Shown in pieces: positions 34,668-43,243 of a stretch of 51,224 bases of DNA (the stretch's first letter is position 1; the number at the start of each line of letters is the position of its first letter). The stretch comes from Pseudomonadota bacterium (GTDB lineage: Bacteria > Pseudomonadota > Alphaproteobacteria > Sphingomonadales > Sphingomonadaceae): positions 1 through 51,224 of the forward strand of contig JAEWEY010000009.1 of the NCBI GenBank assembly GCA_023389105.1, given 5' to 3'. Below the pieces are notes generated by a model. The model was not told the DNA's origin. It ran no database searches and was given only the letters and a program-made list of their open reading frames with translations. The translations under genes were made by a program, and so were the position numbers.

Positions 34668-35045
34668 TTAGAGCCGGCCGTGCTGATCCTCGGTCTGGAA
34701 CATCCGGTCCACTTCAAGGACTAGGTCTTTGAGGTGGAACGGCTTTGACAACAGCTTCGCTTCGGGAGCTGTACGCCCACCTTGCAGCGCGACGGCGGCA
34801 AAGCCGGTAATGAACATGACTCGGATCGCCGGGTCGATGGCGCTGGCCTTCTGCGCAAGTTCGATGCCGTCCATTTCGGGCATGACGATATCGGTCAGCA
34901 ACAGGTCGAACTGCTGGGACTCCAGCAACGGCATGGCTTCGGTCCCGCAGCCCACCGCTTCAACGTCGTAACCGACCCGCTGCAACGCACGCTGCAGATA
35001 CTCGCGCATCGAAGTGTCGTCTTCGGCTAACAGGATTCTCGCCAT
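34668..35045 (-). CDS. cpdR: Single-domain response regulator CpdR
   Basis: A 125-residue receiver-only response regulator. The acidic pair Asp9/Asp10, phospho-acceptor Asp52 (LLLTDIVMPEMDG) and Lys101 (LLSKPF) are all present. The opening MARILLAEDDTSMREYLQRA is characteristic of CpdR, which in Caulobacter, when unphosphorylated, primes the ClpXP protease for cell-cycle substrates, under control of the CckA-ChpT relay. The start is ATG at 35045; an in-frame start at 35066 adds seven unrelated residues. Transcribed alone, divergent from the amidohydrolase gene. Confidence 0.9.
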   Translation of the reverse strand: MARILLAEDDTSMREYLQRALQRVGYDVEAVGCGTEAMPLLESQQFDLLLTDIVMPEMDGIELAQKASAIDPAIRVMFITGFAAVALQGGRTAPEAKLLSKPFHLKDLVLEVDRMFQTEDQHGRL

Positions 35046-35059
35046 GGCTCTCTCTATGC

Positions 35060-35111
35060 GCTGCAACAGTGCTTTTTGCCAGAAGCGTTTGGCGCGTTCG
35101 TGCGTTGCAGC
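35060..35111. promoter_or_regulatory. Inverted repeat between cpdR and the amidohydrolase gene
   Basis: GCTGCAAC at 35060-35067 and GTTGCAGC at 35104-35111 are perfect reverse complements 36 bp apart, in the 113-bp divergent intergenic region. They could be operator halves or the arms of a leader stem for cpdR. No factor can be named. Confidence 0.3.
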
Positions 35112-35158
35112 CGCTCTCAGAGAATCCTAAACTGGCACGGATTTTAACCTAGAGCCTC

Positions 35159-35995
35159 GTGAGCAAGCTCCTTCCTCCCATCATCCATGAACCGCGCGGC
35201 GACCTTCCCGTGCTGCTCTCGGTACCGCATTCGGGACGCGAATATCCCGACTGGCTCGTTGCGCTTGCAAGCGGCGGCAAGCCCGCCCTGACGACGCTCG
35301 AAGACCCTCTGGTCGACCGCCTCGTGTGGCGCGCCCTCCAGCGGGGCTGCGGCGCGGTCATCGCGCGGTCGCCGCGCGCCGCGGTCGATTGCAACCGGGC
35401 GGAGGATGAAGTCGACCCGTCGGTCATCGACGGTGCGCGCCGCGGCCGCGTCAGTGCGCGTGCCCGAGGTGGCCTCGGTATTGTCCCGGCCCGCACGCAG
35501 GCGCACGGTTATCTGTGGCGCCGCGCGATTTCGCCAAAGCAGCTCGATGAGCGATTGAGCCAGGCTCATCGCCCGTATCACGAAGCGGTCGAGGCGCAGC
35601 TTTCACTCCTGATGGACCGCTTCGGCTGCGCGCTCCTGCTGGATTGCCACTCGATGCCGCCTCCGCCCGCCGGGATCGGCTCGATCATCTTCGGCGACTG
35701 CCGCGGCCAGACCGCGGATGGCTGGCTGCCTAGCGCGGCGCTGTCGATCGCCCAGAAATCAAAGTTTACCGCCGGCCTGAACGACCCGTTTGCCGGCGGG
35801 CACATCATCGACCGCCACTCGGCACCGGCGCGCGGCCTGCACGCCTTGCAGATCGAGATCGACCGCCGCTGCTATCTCGACAAGGCCGGCAAGCCGAGCC
35901 GCGGCTTCGACCGCGTCGCAACACTGATCGAGACGCTGGCCGTTGACCTCGGGCAGGCGTTACTCGGGCGGCAGTTCGCGACCGCCGCCGAATAG
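35159..35995 (+). CDS. N-formylglutamate amidohydrolase family protein
   Basis: A 278-residue hydrolase of the FGase family (PF05013). Typical motifs are LLSVPHSGREYPDWL near the N-terminus, a conserved histidine in LLLDCHSMPPPP, FGDCRGQTADGWL and NDPFAGGHIIDRHSAPARGL, and QIEIDRRCYLDK near the end. The family hydrolyses N-formyl-L-glutamate to formate and glutamate in histidine breakdown, but many members lie outside hut operons and their substrate is unproven. No hut genes are nearby, so the substrate is uncertain. A GTG start gives MSKLLPPIIHEPRG. Its stop is one base from the stop of the convergent sapC-like gene. Confidence 0.9.
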   Translation: MSKLLPPIIHEPRGDLPVLLSVPHSGREYPDWLVALASGGKPALTTLEDPLVDRLVWRALQRGCGAVIARSPRAAVDCNRAEDEVDPSVIDGARRGRVSARARGGLGIVPARTQAHGYLWRRAISPKQLDERLSQAHRPYHEAVEAQLSLLMDRFGCALLLDCHSMPPPPAGIGSIIFGDCRGQTADGWLPSAALSIAQKSKFTAGLNDPFAGGHIIDRHSAPARGLHALQIEIDRRCYLDKAGKPSRGFDRVATLIETLAVDLGQALLGRQFATAAE

Positions 35996-35996
35996 C

Positions 35997-36788
35997 CTAG
36001 ACGATCGCGTCGGAAACCTGCGGCATCAGGCTCGGCGCCTTGCCCTGCTGCATTTGCCGCGCGAAAATATCGCGCATCTGCGAGAGCGAGAACAGGTGCG
36101 CGTAGATCAGGGGCAGCATGCCGTTCTGGTTCATCTTGCGCAGTTCGTCGCCGCGGAGATTCCGGATCTTTTCCTCGTCGACCATGCGGAAGCCGCGATA
36201 GACGAACGGCTGGTCGACGCCCTCGGGCTGAATGGCGACTTCGCCGTCCATCAGCAGGTCGGACTTCACCAGGTCCTCGACGAAGGCATTGGTGCGCAGG
36301 CCCGCCGCTTCGAACTGCTCGCAGAACTCCAGGATCGCCTTGGTCGCGCCGCTCGGCTCGTTGCCGTCGAACAGCGGCTCGCCATCTTCGAAGTCGCCGA
36401 CCGCGCCGGAGGTCGAGTCATAGCATAGCGATAGTTCGTCGCTGTCCGGCCGCAGCTTGGCGAGCAGGAAGGGATAGCGGCGCAGGTAAGCCGGGATGTA
36501 AAGGTTAGGATCGGTCGAGCGACCGTTCTCGTCGAGGAACACGTTGGTGCCCTCGTTCAGTCCCATCAGCGCGATCGGCAACGGCGTCTCGCCAACCGCG
36601 AAGACGATCGGGAAATGACGCTGCACGAGCGTGAATTCGTCGACCGTCACCGGGACCGCATGCGTCTGCCCGACTTCCGGCATGCTCTGGATGCCGCGAA
36701 CCTTCATCTTGCCGTGCTGATCGAGATTGAGCGGCTCGATCGTCTTGTAAAACAGCGGCAGGTTCTCGTTCGGGGCGGCGGTCGCCAT
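35997..36788 (-). CDS. SapC family protein
   Basis: A 263-residue cytosolic-looking protein of the SapC family (PF07277), common in sphingomonads and other alphaproteobacteria. Signatures are PVTVDEFTLVQRHFPIVFA, NVFLDENGRS, PAYLRRYPFLLA and YRGFRMVDEEKI. The start is ATG at 36788 with a perfect AGGAGAG ribosome-binding site; the frame extends upstream to 36899, but that part is unrelated. The biochemical role is not settled; the name comes from a gene in the Campylobacter S-layer locus, and alphaproteobacterial copies often sit near TonB receptors and tryptophan halogenase-like genes. Neither is present here. Confidence 0.92.
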   Translation of the reverse strand: MATAAPNENLPLFYKTIEPLNLDQHGKMKVRGIQSMPEVGQTHAVPVTVDEFTLVQRHFPIVFAVGETPLPIALMGLNEGTNVFLDENGRSTDPNLYIPAYLRRYPFLLAKLRPDSDELSLCYDSTSGAVGDFEDGEPLFDGNEPSGATKAILEFCEQFEAAGLRTNAFVEDLVKSDLLMDGEVAIQPEGVDQPFVYRGFRMVDEEKIRNLRGDELRKMNQNGMLPLIYAHLFSLSQMRDIFARQMQQGKAPSLMPQVSDAIV

Positions 36789-36981
36789 TGAATAACTCTC
36801 CTGGGGTCTGGTCTTCCAGCCGAGCCCTGGCGCGGGCCTGCTGATATTCACGCGATGCGCCTCTATTGGCCTCGGTCCCGTTAGGCAAGTTACGGACATC
36901 CGGGCCGCTCCGAATCCCCGGTCAGTTCATTGAACATTCAACGCTTTGCTGCAAAGCCCGGCCTATGGGGACGGGCTGTCA

Positions 36982-37416
36982 GTGACTTCGGTCGCAATCT
37001 GGAATTTGCTGCCGCTGCTGGTGGGCCTGTTTGGTGCGCAGCCGGGGTCGGTCGGGCAGAGCGTCACGCGCCTGATCGTGCAGGACGAAGTGATCTTGCG
37101 CGTCCCGGTCCAACCGCGGCCGCTCGTCCGGAAGTTCACGTGGGACGAGAAGAAGGGTCCGAAGTGCATACCGGTCGGCGCCATAGCGGGCGCTTCACTG
37201 TCCACCCCCGAACAGGTGGACTTCATCATGGCCAATCACGCCCGCGTGCGGGCACAGTTCGACGACAGTTGCCCGGGCCTGGACTTCTACGGGATGTTCT
37301 ATCTGCAGCCGGAGGACGATCGCTTATGCGCGCAGCGGGACGTCATTCACACGCGCATGGGCGGCAGCTGTCAGATCGATCGATTTAAGCTTCTCATTCC
37401 AAAATTCTCGCGTTGA
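36982..37416 (+). CDS. Conserved hypothetical protein, 144 aa, possibly exported
   Basis: Function unknown. The GTG start at 36982 was chosen because it yields a hydrophobic N-terminus (TSVAIWNLLPLLVGLFG) that may be a signal peptide or anchor. An upstream TTG at 36946 is also in frame. The rest is a compact domain with Cys in KCIPVGAIAGASL, DDSCPGLDFYGMFYL, DRLCAQRDVIHTRMGGSC, four in all, suggesting two disulfides in the periplasm. From memory, similar proteins occur in other sphingomonads without a known function. It is divergent from the SapC-family gene (193 bp between starts) and followed by a short GC hairpin near 37431-37444. Confidence 0.7.
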   Translation: MTSVAIWNLLPLLVGLFGAQPGSVGQSVTRLIVQDEVILRVPVQPRPLVRKFTWDEKKGPKCIPVGAIAGASLSTPEQVDFIMANHARVRAQFDDSCPGLDFYGMFYLQPEDDRLCAQRDVIHTRMGGSCQIDRFKLLIPKFSR

Positions 37417-37455
37417 GCGGGCGTTGAAGAGGCGGCACGCCGCCCCTACCTTTCC

Positions 37456-37484
37456 TTGACAAGCGCTAGGGCTGCGGCATAGCC
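37456..37484 (+). promoter_or_regulatory. Candidate sigma-70-type promoter for the helicase gene
   Basis: TTGACA (37456-37461), a perfect -35 box, is followed after 17 bases by ATAGCC (37479-37484), a weak -10 box. The start codon at 37553 is about 60 nt downstream of the expected transcript start. Alphaproteobacterial -10 boxes are often degenerate, so support rests mainly on the -35. Confidence 0.45.
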
Positions 37485-37552
37485 GCGCTGCGCGCGTTCG
37501 CCGCACCGGCCGTAGAGAAGCCGCGGCGTCACTCTTTTCTTCCGGAACCTGC

Positions 37553-38881
37553 ATGACCTTTGCCGATATCGGCCTTTCCGACCAGTTGCTCGCCGCCGTC
37601 AACGACAGCGGCTATAACGAACCCACGCCCATTCAGCGCGCCGCCATTCCGTCCGTCCTCATGGGCAAGGACCTTATCGGGATTGCCCAGACCGGCACCG
37701 GCAAGACCGCGGCTTTCGTGCTGCCGATGCTCGACATCCTCCACCACGGCCGCAGCCGCGCGCGCATGCCGCGCTCGCTGATCCTCGAGCCGACGCGCGA
37801 GCTCGCGATGCAGGTCGCCGAGAACTTCGAGAAGTACGGCAAGTACCAGAAGCTCTCGATGGCCCTGCTGATCGGCGGCGTGCAGATGGGCGACCAGGTG
37901 AAGGCGCTCGAAAAGGGCGTCGACGTCCTGATCGCGACGCCGGGGCGCCTGATGGACCTGTTCGGCCGCGGCAAGATCCTGCTCACCGGCTGCGAACTGC
38001 TGGTGATCGACGAAGCCGACCGCATGCTCGACATGGGCTTCATTCCGGACATCGAGGAAATCTGCTCGAAGCTGCCGAAGAGCCGCCAGACCCTCCTGTT
38101 CTCGGCCACCATGCCGCCGGTCATCAAGAAGCTGGCGGACAAGTTCCTCAACGATCCCAAGCGGGTCGAGGTGGCGCGGCCGGCGACGGCCAACGTCAAC
38201 ATCGAGCAGCGGTTGGTGGAGGTTCGTCCCGACAAGAAGAAGGATGCGCTGCGCGACATCCTGCGCGAAGAGGACGTCAAGAACTGCATCGTCTTCGCCA
38301 ACCGCAAGACGACCGTCCGCGAGCTAACGACGAGCCTCAAGCGCTCCGGTTTCGCGGTCGGCCAGATCCAGGGCGACATGGATCAGTCCGCGCGCATTGC
38401 CGAATTCGATCGCTTCAAGACGAACGAGATCAACGTCCTGATCGCGTCCGACGTCGCTGCGCGCGGACTTGACGTCAAAGGCGTCAGTCACGTCGTCAAT
38501 TTCGACGTGCCCTGGCAGCCCGACGATTACGTGCACCGCATCGGCCGCACCGGCCGCGCGGGCATGAAGGGCATCGCCTACACGCTCGGCACCCGTGCCG
38601 ATGGCGAGGCGATCGAGCGCATCGAGAAGCTGATTGGCCACAAGATTCCGCGCGTCGGCGCCAAGGTCGAGCCAGAGCCAGAAGCCGAAGAGAAGAAGGC
38701 TGCGAAGCCCGCCAGGCCCGCCAGAGAGCCAAAGGCCGCGAAACCCGCGTCAAAGCGCGCGGCGGTCGCCCCGCACGACGAAGTGGCCCAAGCGCCGCGC
38801 GAGCGGACCCCCGTCGTCGAGGACATCTCGAACGACTGGAACGGTCCGATGCCGAGCTTCCTGTCGGTCAGCGCGGGCTAA
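37553..38881 (+). CDS. DEAD-box RNA helicase, RhlE-like
   Basis: A 442-residue ATP-dependent RNA helicase. Motifs in order: the Q motif (YNEPTPIQRAAIP), Walker A AQTGTGKT from Ala45, PTRELAMQ, the DEAD box at 153-156 (VIDEADRMLDMGF), SAT in LLFSATMPP, and HRIGRTGRAGMKG (motif VI). The last 75 residues are a low-complexity Ala/Lys/Pro/Glu tail, likely an RNA-binding extension. Roles in this group include ribosome assembly and cold-dependent RNA unwinding or decay; the exact paralogue type cannot be fixed from sequence alone. Single-gene unit with a good -35 element upstream. Confidence 0.95.
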   Translation: MTFADIGLSDQLLAAVNDSGYNEPTPIQRAAIPSVLMGKDLIGIAQTGTGKTAAFVLPMLDILHHGRSRARMPRSLILEPTRELAMQVAENFEKYGKYQKLSMALLIGGVQMGDQVKALEKGVDVLIATPGRLMDLFGRGKILLTGCELLVIDEADRMLDMGFIPDIEEICSKLPKSRQTLLFSATMPPVIKKLADKFLNDPKRVEVARPATANVNIEQRLVEVRPDKKKDALRDILREEDVKNCIVFANRKTTVRELTTSLKRSGFAVGQIQGDMDQSARIAEFDRFKTNEINVLIASDVAARGLDVKGVSHVVNFDVPWQPDDYVHRIGRTGRAGMKGIAYTLGTRADGEAIERIEKLIGHKIPRVGAKVEPEPEAEEKKAAKPARPAREPKAAKPASKRAAVAPHDEVAQAPRERTPVVEDISNDWNGPMPSFLSVSAG

Positions 38882-38964
38882 AGCCGCGGGCACATCCCTG
38901 ACACTGGAAAGCGTCGGCGCCGGTTCCTAGCTGCACCCTCGGCTGTGCAAGACAAGGAACCTCT

Positions 38965-39870
38965 ATGACCGCGACGCCCTACGTTCCCCCAAAGGTCTGG
39001 ACCTGGGACCAGCCCAGCGGCGGCCAGTTCGCCAGCATCAATCGCCCGATTGCCGGCGCGACCCACGACAAGGAGCTACCAGTCGGCAAGCATCCGTTTC
39101 AGCTTTACTCGCTGGCCACGCCCAACGGACAAAAGGTGTCGATCATGTTCGAGGAACTGCTCGAACGTGGTCACGCGGACGCGGAATATGACGCCTGGCC
39201 CATCCGCATCGGCGATGGCGACCAGTTCGGCAGCGGCTTCGTCGACATCAATCCCAATTCGAAGATCCCCGCGCTCGTCGACCGCAGCGGCGCCGAGCCG
39301 GTGCGCGTTTTCGAATCCGGCGCGATCCTGGTCTACCTCGCCGAGAAGTTCGGCGAGTTTCTGCCGGCCACCGGCCCCGCCCGCGCCGAGACCCTGTCCT
39401 GGCTTTTCTGGCAGATGGGCAGCGCGCCGTTCCTCGGCGGCGGCTTCGGCCACTTTTTCGCCTACGCACCCGAGAAGTTCGAATACCCGATCAACCGCTA
39501 CGCGATGGAAGCGAAGCGTCAATTCGACGTCCTCGACCGCCAACTCGCGGACAATGAGTTTATCGCCGGCGCGGATTATTCGGTCGCCGATATCGCGATC
39601 TGGCCTTGGTATGGCGGCGTTGCGCTGAACCGCACCTACGAAGGCGCCGGCGAATTCCTGGCGGTGCACCAGTACCAGAACCTCGTCCGCTGGGCGAAAC
39701 AGATCGACGCGCGGCCGGCGGTGAAGCGAGGCCGTATCGTCAACAAGCTGTCTGGCGATCCCGCGGAGCAGCTCCACGAGCGCCACGACGCCAGCGACTT
39801 CGACCTGCGCACGCAGGACAAGCTCCAGGCGCGCGACGAGACCGAGGCGGTGAGAGACGACGCAATCTAA
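38965..39870 (+). CDS. yghU: Glutathione S-transferase family protein, YghU-type
   Basis: A 301-residue member of the YghU/YfcG nu-class GST group. The N-terminal extension WTWDQPSGGQFASINRPIAG is characteristic; then a thioredoxin-like domain (HPFQLYSLATPNGQKVSIMF, NPNSKIPALVD, VFESGAILVYLAEKFG) and a helical C-terminal domain (YSVADIAIWPWYGG). This group binds two glutathiones or GSSG and shows disulfide-bond reductase activity. The thioredoxin fold has the TPNGQK loop in place of a catalytic Cys, as in the family. The stop overlaps the stop of convergent tgt by 4 bases (CTAA). Confidence 0.93.
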   Translation: MTATPYVPPKVWTWDQPSGGQFASINRPIAGATHDKELPVGKHPFQLYSLATPNGQKVSIMFEELLERGHADAEYDAWPIRIGDGDQFGSGFVDINPNSKIPALVDRSGAEPVRVFESGAILVYLAEKFGEFLPATGPARAETLSWLFWQMGSAPFLGGGFGHFFAYAPEKFEYPINRYAMEAKRQFDVLDRQLADNEFIAGADYSVADIAIWPWYGGVALNRTYEGAGEFLAVHQYQNLVRWAKQIDARPAVKRGRIVNKLSGDPAEQLHERHDASDFDLRTQDKLQARDETEAVRDDAI

Positions 39871-40994
39871 TTCTTGCGTCGGTAACGCTGCAGGAATTCG
39901 CTCGTGAAAGCCTGCAGCCGCTGCCCCGCGATCGCGTCGCGCAGGCCCTGCATCAGGCGCTGGTAAAACCATAGGTTATGCTGGGTCATCAGCATTGCGC
40001 CGAGGATCTCGCCTGACCGCACCAGGTGATGCACGTAAGCGCGGCTGTAGGTCGTGCACGCGGGGCACGGACAGCCCGGCTCGATCGGCTCCGGATCTTC
40101 GCCGAACCGCGCGTTGCGCATGTTGATCGGCCCGTCGGCCGTGAACGCCTGCCCGGTCCGTCCCGACCGCGTCGGAAGCACGCAGTCGAACATGTCGATC
40201 CCGCGCACCACCGCCTCGACAATGTCGTCGGGCTTGCCGACACCCATCAGGTATCGCGGTTTTTCCGCCGGCAGCATGTCGACCGCGAAGTCGAGGCAAC
40301 CGAGCATCGCCTCCTGCCCCTCGCCCACCGCCAGCCCGCCGACGGCATAGCCGTTGAAGCCGATGTCGATCAGCCCGTCCGCCGACGCCTGCCGCAGGTC
40401 GCGATCCAGCGCGCCTTGCTGGATGCCAAAAATTGCGGCCCGCTCCGCATGCGCGCCGCCGCGGTCGAATTCGTCGCGCGAGCGCCGCGCCCAGCGGATC
40501 GACCGTTCCATCGCTTCCCGCTGCGCCTCCACCGTCGAGGTGGTGGGCACGAGCTGGTCGAACTGCATGATGATATCGCTGTCGAGCAGCCGCTGCACCT
40601 CGATCGAGCGCTCGGGGCTCAGCATGTGCCGCGACCCGTCGAGATGGCTCGCGAAGGAGACGCCCTCCTCGCTGACCTTGGTCAAATCGCTGAGGGACAT
40701 CACCTGGTAGCCGCCGCTGTCGGTCAGGATCGGGCGGTTCCAGCCCATGAAGCCGTGCAGCCCGCCCAGCTTCGCCACCCGCTCCGCACCGGGGCGGAGC
40801 ATGAGGTGATAGGTGTTGCCGAGAATGATGTCCGCGCCGGCTGCGCGCACTTCCTCCGGCCGCATTGCCTTGACCGTCGCCGCCGTCCCCACCGGCATGA
40901 ACGCCGGCGTCCGGATCTCGCCGCGCTGCATCGTAATGCTGCCGGTACGCGCGGCGCCGTCGGTCGCCGAGATCGAGAAGGAGAAGCGGGTCAC
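39867..40994 (-). CDS. tgt: tRNA-guanine transglycosylase
   Basis: A 375-residue enzyme that exchanges G34 for preQ1 in tRNAs with GUN anticodons (Asp, Asn, His, Tyr), the insertion step of queuosine synthesis. Asp92 in TDSGGYQVMSLS is the general acid/base residue, FDQLVPTTS and GGLAVGEG line the pocket, and LPTRSGRTGQAF supplies another key Asp region (FDCVLPTR). The zinc site is CPCPACTTYSRAYVHHL. GTG start (MTRFSFSISATDG). It is not adjacent to queA but lies 600 bp from it on the same strand, with a DUF488 gene between them on the other strand. Confidence 0.97.
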   Translation of the reverse strand: MTRFSFSISATDGAARTGSITMQRGEIRTPAFMPVGTAATVKAMRPEEVRAAGADIILGNTYHLMLRPGAERVAKLGGLHGFMGWNRPILTDSGGYQVMSLSDLTKVSEEGVSFASHLDGSRHMLSPERSIEVQRLLDSDIIMQFDQLVPTTSTVEAQREAMERSIRWARRSRDEFDRGGAHAERAAIFGIQQGALDRDLRQASADGLIDIGFNGYAVGGLAVGEGQEAMLGCLDFAVDMLPAEKPRYLMGVGKPDDIVEAVVRGIDMFDCVLPTRSGRTGQAFTADGPINMRNARFGEDPEPIEPGCPCPACTTYSRAYVHHLVRSGEILGAMLMTQHNLWFYQRLMQGLRDAIAGQRLQAFTSEFLQRYRRKN

Positions 40995-41070
40995 CGCCGC
41001 GCACTAGCGACCCAGCCCGCGTCTCGCCAGCACCGCCGGAGAACCTGCCGTCCCGGTGCGTTGTCGATCC

Positions 41071-41622
41071 ATGCCGCCGCCCGTCTTTACCATCGGCCAC
41101 TCGACGCGGACGATCTCCGAATTCGTCGAGTTGCTGCGGCGCGGCGGCGTCGATCTCGTGGTCGATATCCGCACCATCCCACGTTCCCGCCGCAATCCTC
41201 AATACAATGAAGATGCCCTCCGCGCGGAGCTTCGGCGATATCAACTAAGCTACGCGAGAATTGCCGCGCTCGGCGGCTTGCGCGGTAAGTCGCATGGAGT
41301 GCCCGAGGAGGTGAACGCCTTCTGGGAGAACAAGAGTTTCCACAATTATGCCGACTACGCGCTTGGCGAGGTCTTCGCGGCTGGCCTCGACGAACTCCTC
41401 GATCTTAGTTCGGAGCGCCGCTGCGCAATCATGTGCGCGGAAGCCGTCTGGTGGCGCTGCCACCGCCGGATCGTCGCCGATTATCTGCTGCTCCGAGGCC
41501 GCAGCGTCTGTCACCTGCTAGGATCGGAACGCATCGAGCCTGCCCGGATGACGTCGGGCGCGGTTCCGGACGGCGACCGCCTCACCTATCCTGCAGGGAG
41601 CAGCAGGCTTGAATCGCCATAA
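41071..41622 (+). CDS. DUF488 family protein
   Basis: A 183-residue DUF488 protein of unknown function. Family motifs are FTIGHSTRTISEFVELL at the start, DIRTIPRSRRNPQYN, LGGLRGKSHG, and CAEAVWWRCHRRIVADYLL, which includes the conserved CAE and CHR residues. The start is ATG at 41071 (MPPPVFTIGHS); a GTG 15 bases earlier is possible. It sits as a lone plus-strand gene between tgt and queA and overlaps the 3' end of queA by 37 bases. The conserved Cys/Glu/His set suggests an enzyme or nucleic acid-binding activity, but nothing is established. Confidence 0.93.
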   Translation: MPPPVFTIGHSTRTISEFVELLRRGGVDLVVDIRTIPRSRRNPQYNEDALRAELRRYQLSYARIAALGGLRGKSHGVPEEVNAFWENKSFHNYADYALGEVFAAGLDELLDLSSERRCAIMCAEAVWWRCHRRIVADYLLLRGRSVCHLLGSERIEPARMTSGAVPDGDRLTYPAGSSRLESP

Positions 41623-42617
41623 CTGTAGAAGCGGTAACCTTGCTCGATCGCATGCGCATAGGCCGCCTGCATCACGTCCAGCCCCATCAGTGCGCTCACC
41701 AGCATGAATAACGTCGACTTGGGCAAATGGAAGTTGGTGATCAGCCCGTCGATCGCCTTGAAGCGATAGCCGGGCGTAATGAAGATCGCGGTGTCGCCTT
41801 CGAATGGCTTGATGATGCCATCCTCGGTCGCCGCGCTTTCGAGCAGGCGTAGACTCGTCGTGCCGACCGCGATCACGCGCCCGCCGGCAGCGCGCACTGA
41901 GTTCAACCGATCGGCGGTAGCCTGGTCGATGCGACCCGATTCGGCGTGCATCTTGTGGTCGACCGTGTCGTCGGCCTTGACCGGCAGGAACGTTCCCGCA
42001 CCGACGTGCAGCGTCAGCGTCTCGCGCCCGACCCCTCGCGCATCGAGCGCTTCGAGAAGTCGTGGCGTGAAGTGAAGCGCTGCAGTGGGTGCCGCCACCG
42101 CTCCTTCTTCGCGCGCAAACATGGTCTGGTAATCGGCGCGGTCAGTCTCGTCGGTCTCGCGTTTCGAGGCGATGTACGGTGGCAGTGGCATTCGACCCGC
42201 TCGTTCCAGCAGAAGCTCGACCGGCTCTTCTCCATGGAAGTGGAGCAGCGCTGATCCATCAGGCGCCTTCTCGACCACCGACGCCATCACCTGCGCGCCA
42301 AAATCTATCGTGTCCCCGACCCGCGCTCGTTTCGCATTGCGCAGGAATGCCTGCCATTCCCGCGGCCCTTCCCGCTTGTGCAACGTGGCGCCAATGGCCG
42401 CCTCTCCGCGCTTGCCCTCGAGCTGCGCCGGAATGACCTTCGTATCATTGAAGATCAGGACGTCGCCGGGCCGAAGGAGGCTCGGCAAGTCCATCACCTG
42501 CCGATCCGCGATCCGATCACCCTCGACCAGCAGCAACCGCGCGCTATCCCTCGGACGCGCCGGACGAAGCGCGATCAGTTCAGACGGTAGCTCGAAATCG
42601 AAAAGGTCGACGCGCAT
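41586..42617 (-). CDS. queA: S-adenosylmethionine:tRNA ribosyltransferase-isomerase
   Basis: A 343-residue enzyme that transfers the ribosyl part of SAM to preQ1 in tRNA, making epoxyqueuosine. Matches run full length: MRVDLFDFELPSELIALRPA, DVLIFNDTKVIPAQLEG, REEGAVAAPTAALHFTPRLL, LHVGAGTFLPVKAD and the C-terminal INFHLPKSTLFMLVSA-like segment (TNFHLPKSTLFMLVSALMG). It is the last gene of a minus-strand run, 12 nt after the PPIase gene. The 3' end overlaps the DUF488 gene. Confidence 0.98.
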   Translation of the reverse strand: MRVDLFDFELPSELIALRPARPRDSARLLLVEGDRIADRQVMDLPSLLRPGDVLIFNDTKVIPAQLEGKRGEAAIGATLHKREGPREWQAFLRNAKRARVGDTIDFGAQVMASVVEKAPDGSALLHFHGEEPVELLLERAGRMPLPPYIASKRETDETDRADYQTMFAREEGAVAAPTAALHFTPRLLEALDARGVGRETLTLHVGAGTFLPVKADDTVDHKMHAESGRIDQATADRLNSVRAAGGRVIAVGTTSLRLLESAATEDGIIKPFEGDTAIFITPGYRFKAIDGLITNFHLPKSTLFMLVSALMGLDVMQAAYAHAIEQGYRFYSYGDSSLLLPAG

Positions 42618-42629
42618 GGCGCCGTCCGC

Positions 42630-43196
42630 TTAGCCGCCCAGATAGGCTCTCACAATTTTCGTCGGCTCGGCCGGCGGTTCGCCCGGCGCGATCGCGTCAA
42701 CGGCGTCCATGCCAGCCACGACGCGGCCCATCACCGTATACTTGTTGTCGAGATCGGGCCGCGGCGCGAAGCAGATGAAGAACTGGCTGTTCGCCGTATC
42801 CTTGTCTTCGGCCCGCGCTGCCGCGAAGCCGCCGCGCAGGAACGGAATTCCGGTAAACTCGGCTTTCAGGTCGGGAAGGTCGGATCCCCCCGAACCATTG
42901 CCCTTGGGATCGCCTCCCTGCGCCATGAAGCCGGGGATCACGCGATGAAAGGTCAGTCCGTTATAAAAGCCTCGGCGCACAAGCGTCTGGATGCGCTCGA
43001 CGTGGTGCGGCGCAAGGTCCGGCCGCATCACGATTTCGACCTTGCCGCCGTTGGAAAGCTCCAGGAAGAGATGGTTCGCCGGTACCGCGGCCACTTCCGC
43101 AGGCGCGACCAGGCTCGGCATCGTCGGCACTGGCGCGGGCTTTGCCGCCATCAAACCGAAAGCCGCCAACGGCAGCGCGAACGACATGACCTTCAA
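42630..43196 (-). CDS. Peptidyl-prolyl cis-trans isomerase (cyclophilin), exported
   Basis: A cyclophilin-type foldase of 188 residues that catalyses proline isomerisation, here probably in the periplasm because the N-terminus is a signal peptide (MSFALPLAAFGLMAAKPAPV). The cyclophilin core is clear: GFYNGLTFHRVIPGFMAQGG, the catalytic Arg in FHRV, then SQFFICFAPRPDLDNKYTVM and GRVVAGMDAVDAI. The given TTG start follows a strong GGGAGGG sequence at 5 nt; an ATG 9 bases downstream would equally give the signal peptide. Part of the xseB-to-queA run. Confidence 0.94.
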   Translation of the reverse strand: MKVMSFALPLAAFGLMAAKPAPVPTMPSLVAPAEVAAVPANHLFLELSNGGKVEIVMRPDLAPHHVERIQTLVRRGFYNGLTFHRVIPGFMAQGGDPKGNGSGGSDLPDLKAEFTGIPFLRGGFAAARAEDKDTANSQFFICFAPRPDLDNKYTVMGRVVAGMDAVDAIAPGEPPAEPTKIVRAYLGG

Positions 43197-43243
43197 CTCA
43201 TCCCTCCCGATACGGACTGCGCACTGGCGCAGCCTCGATTTCC

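Noticed and set aside
40026..41210. A 394-codon plus-strand frame opposite tgt
   Set aside because: Antisense to the conserved tgt gene, Arg/His-rich, no recognisable domain.
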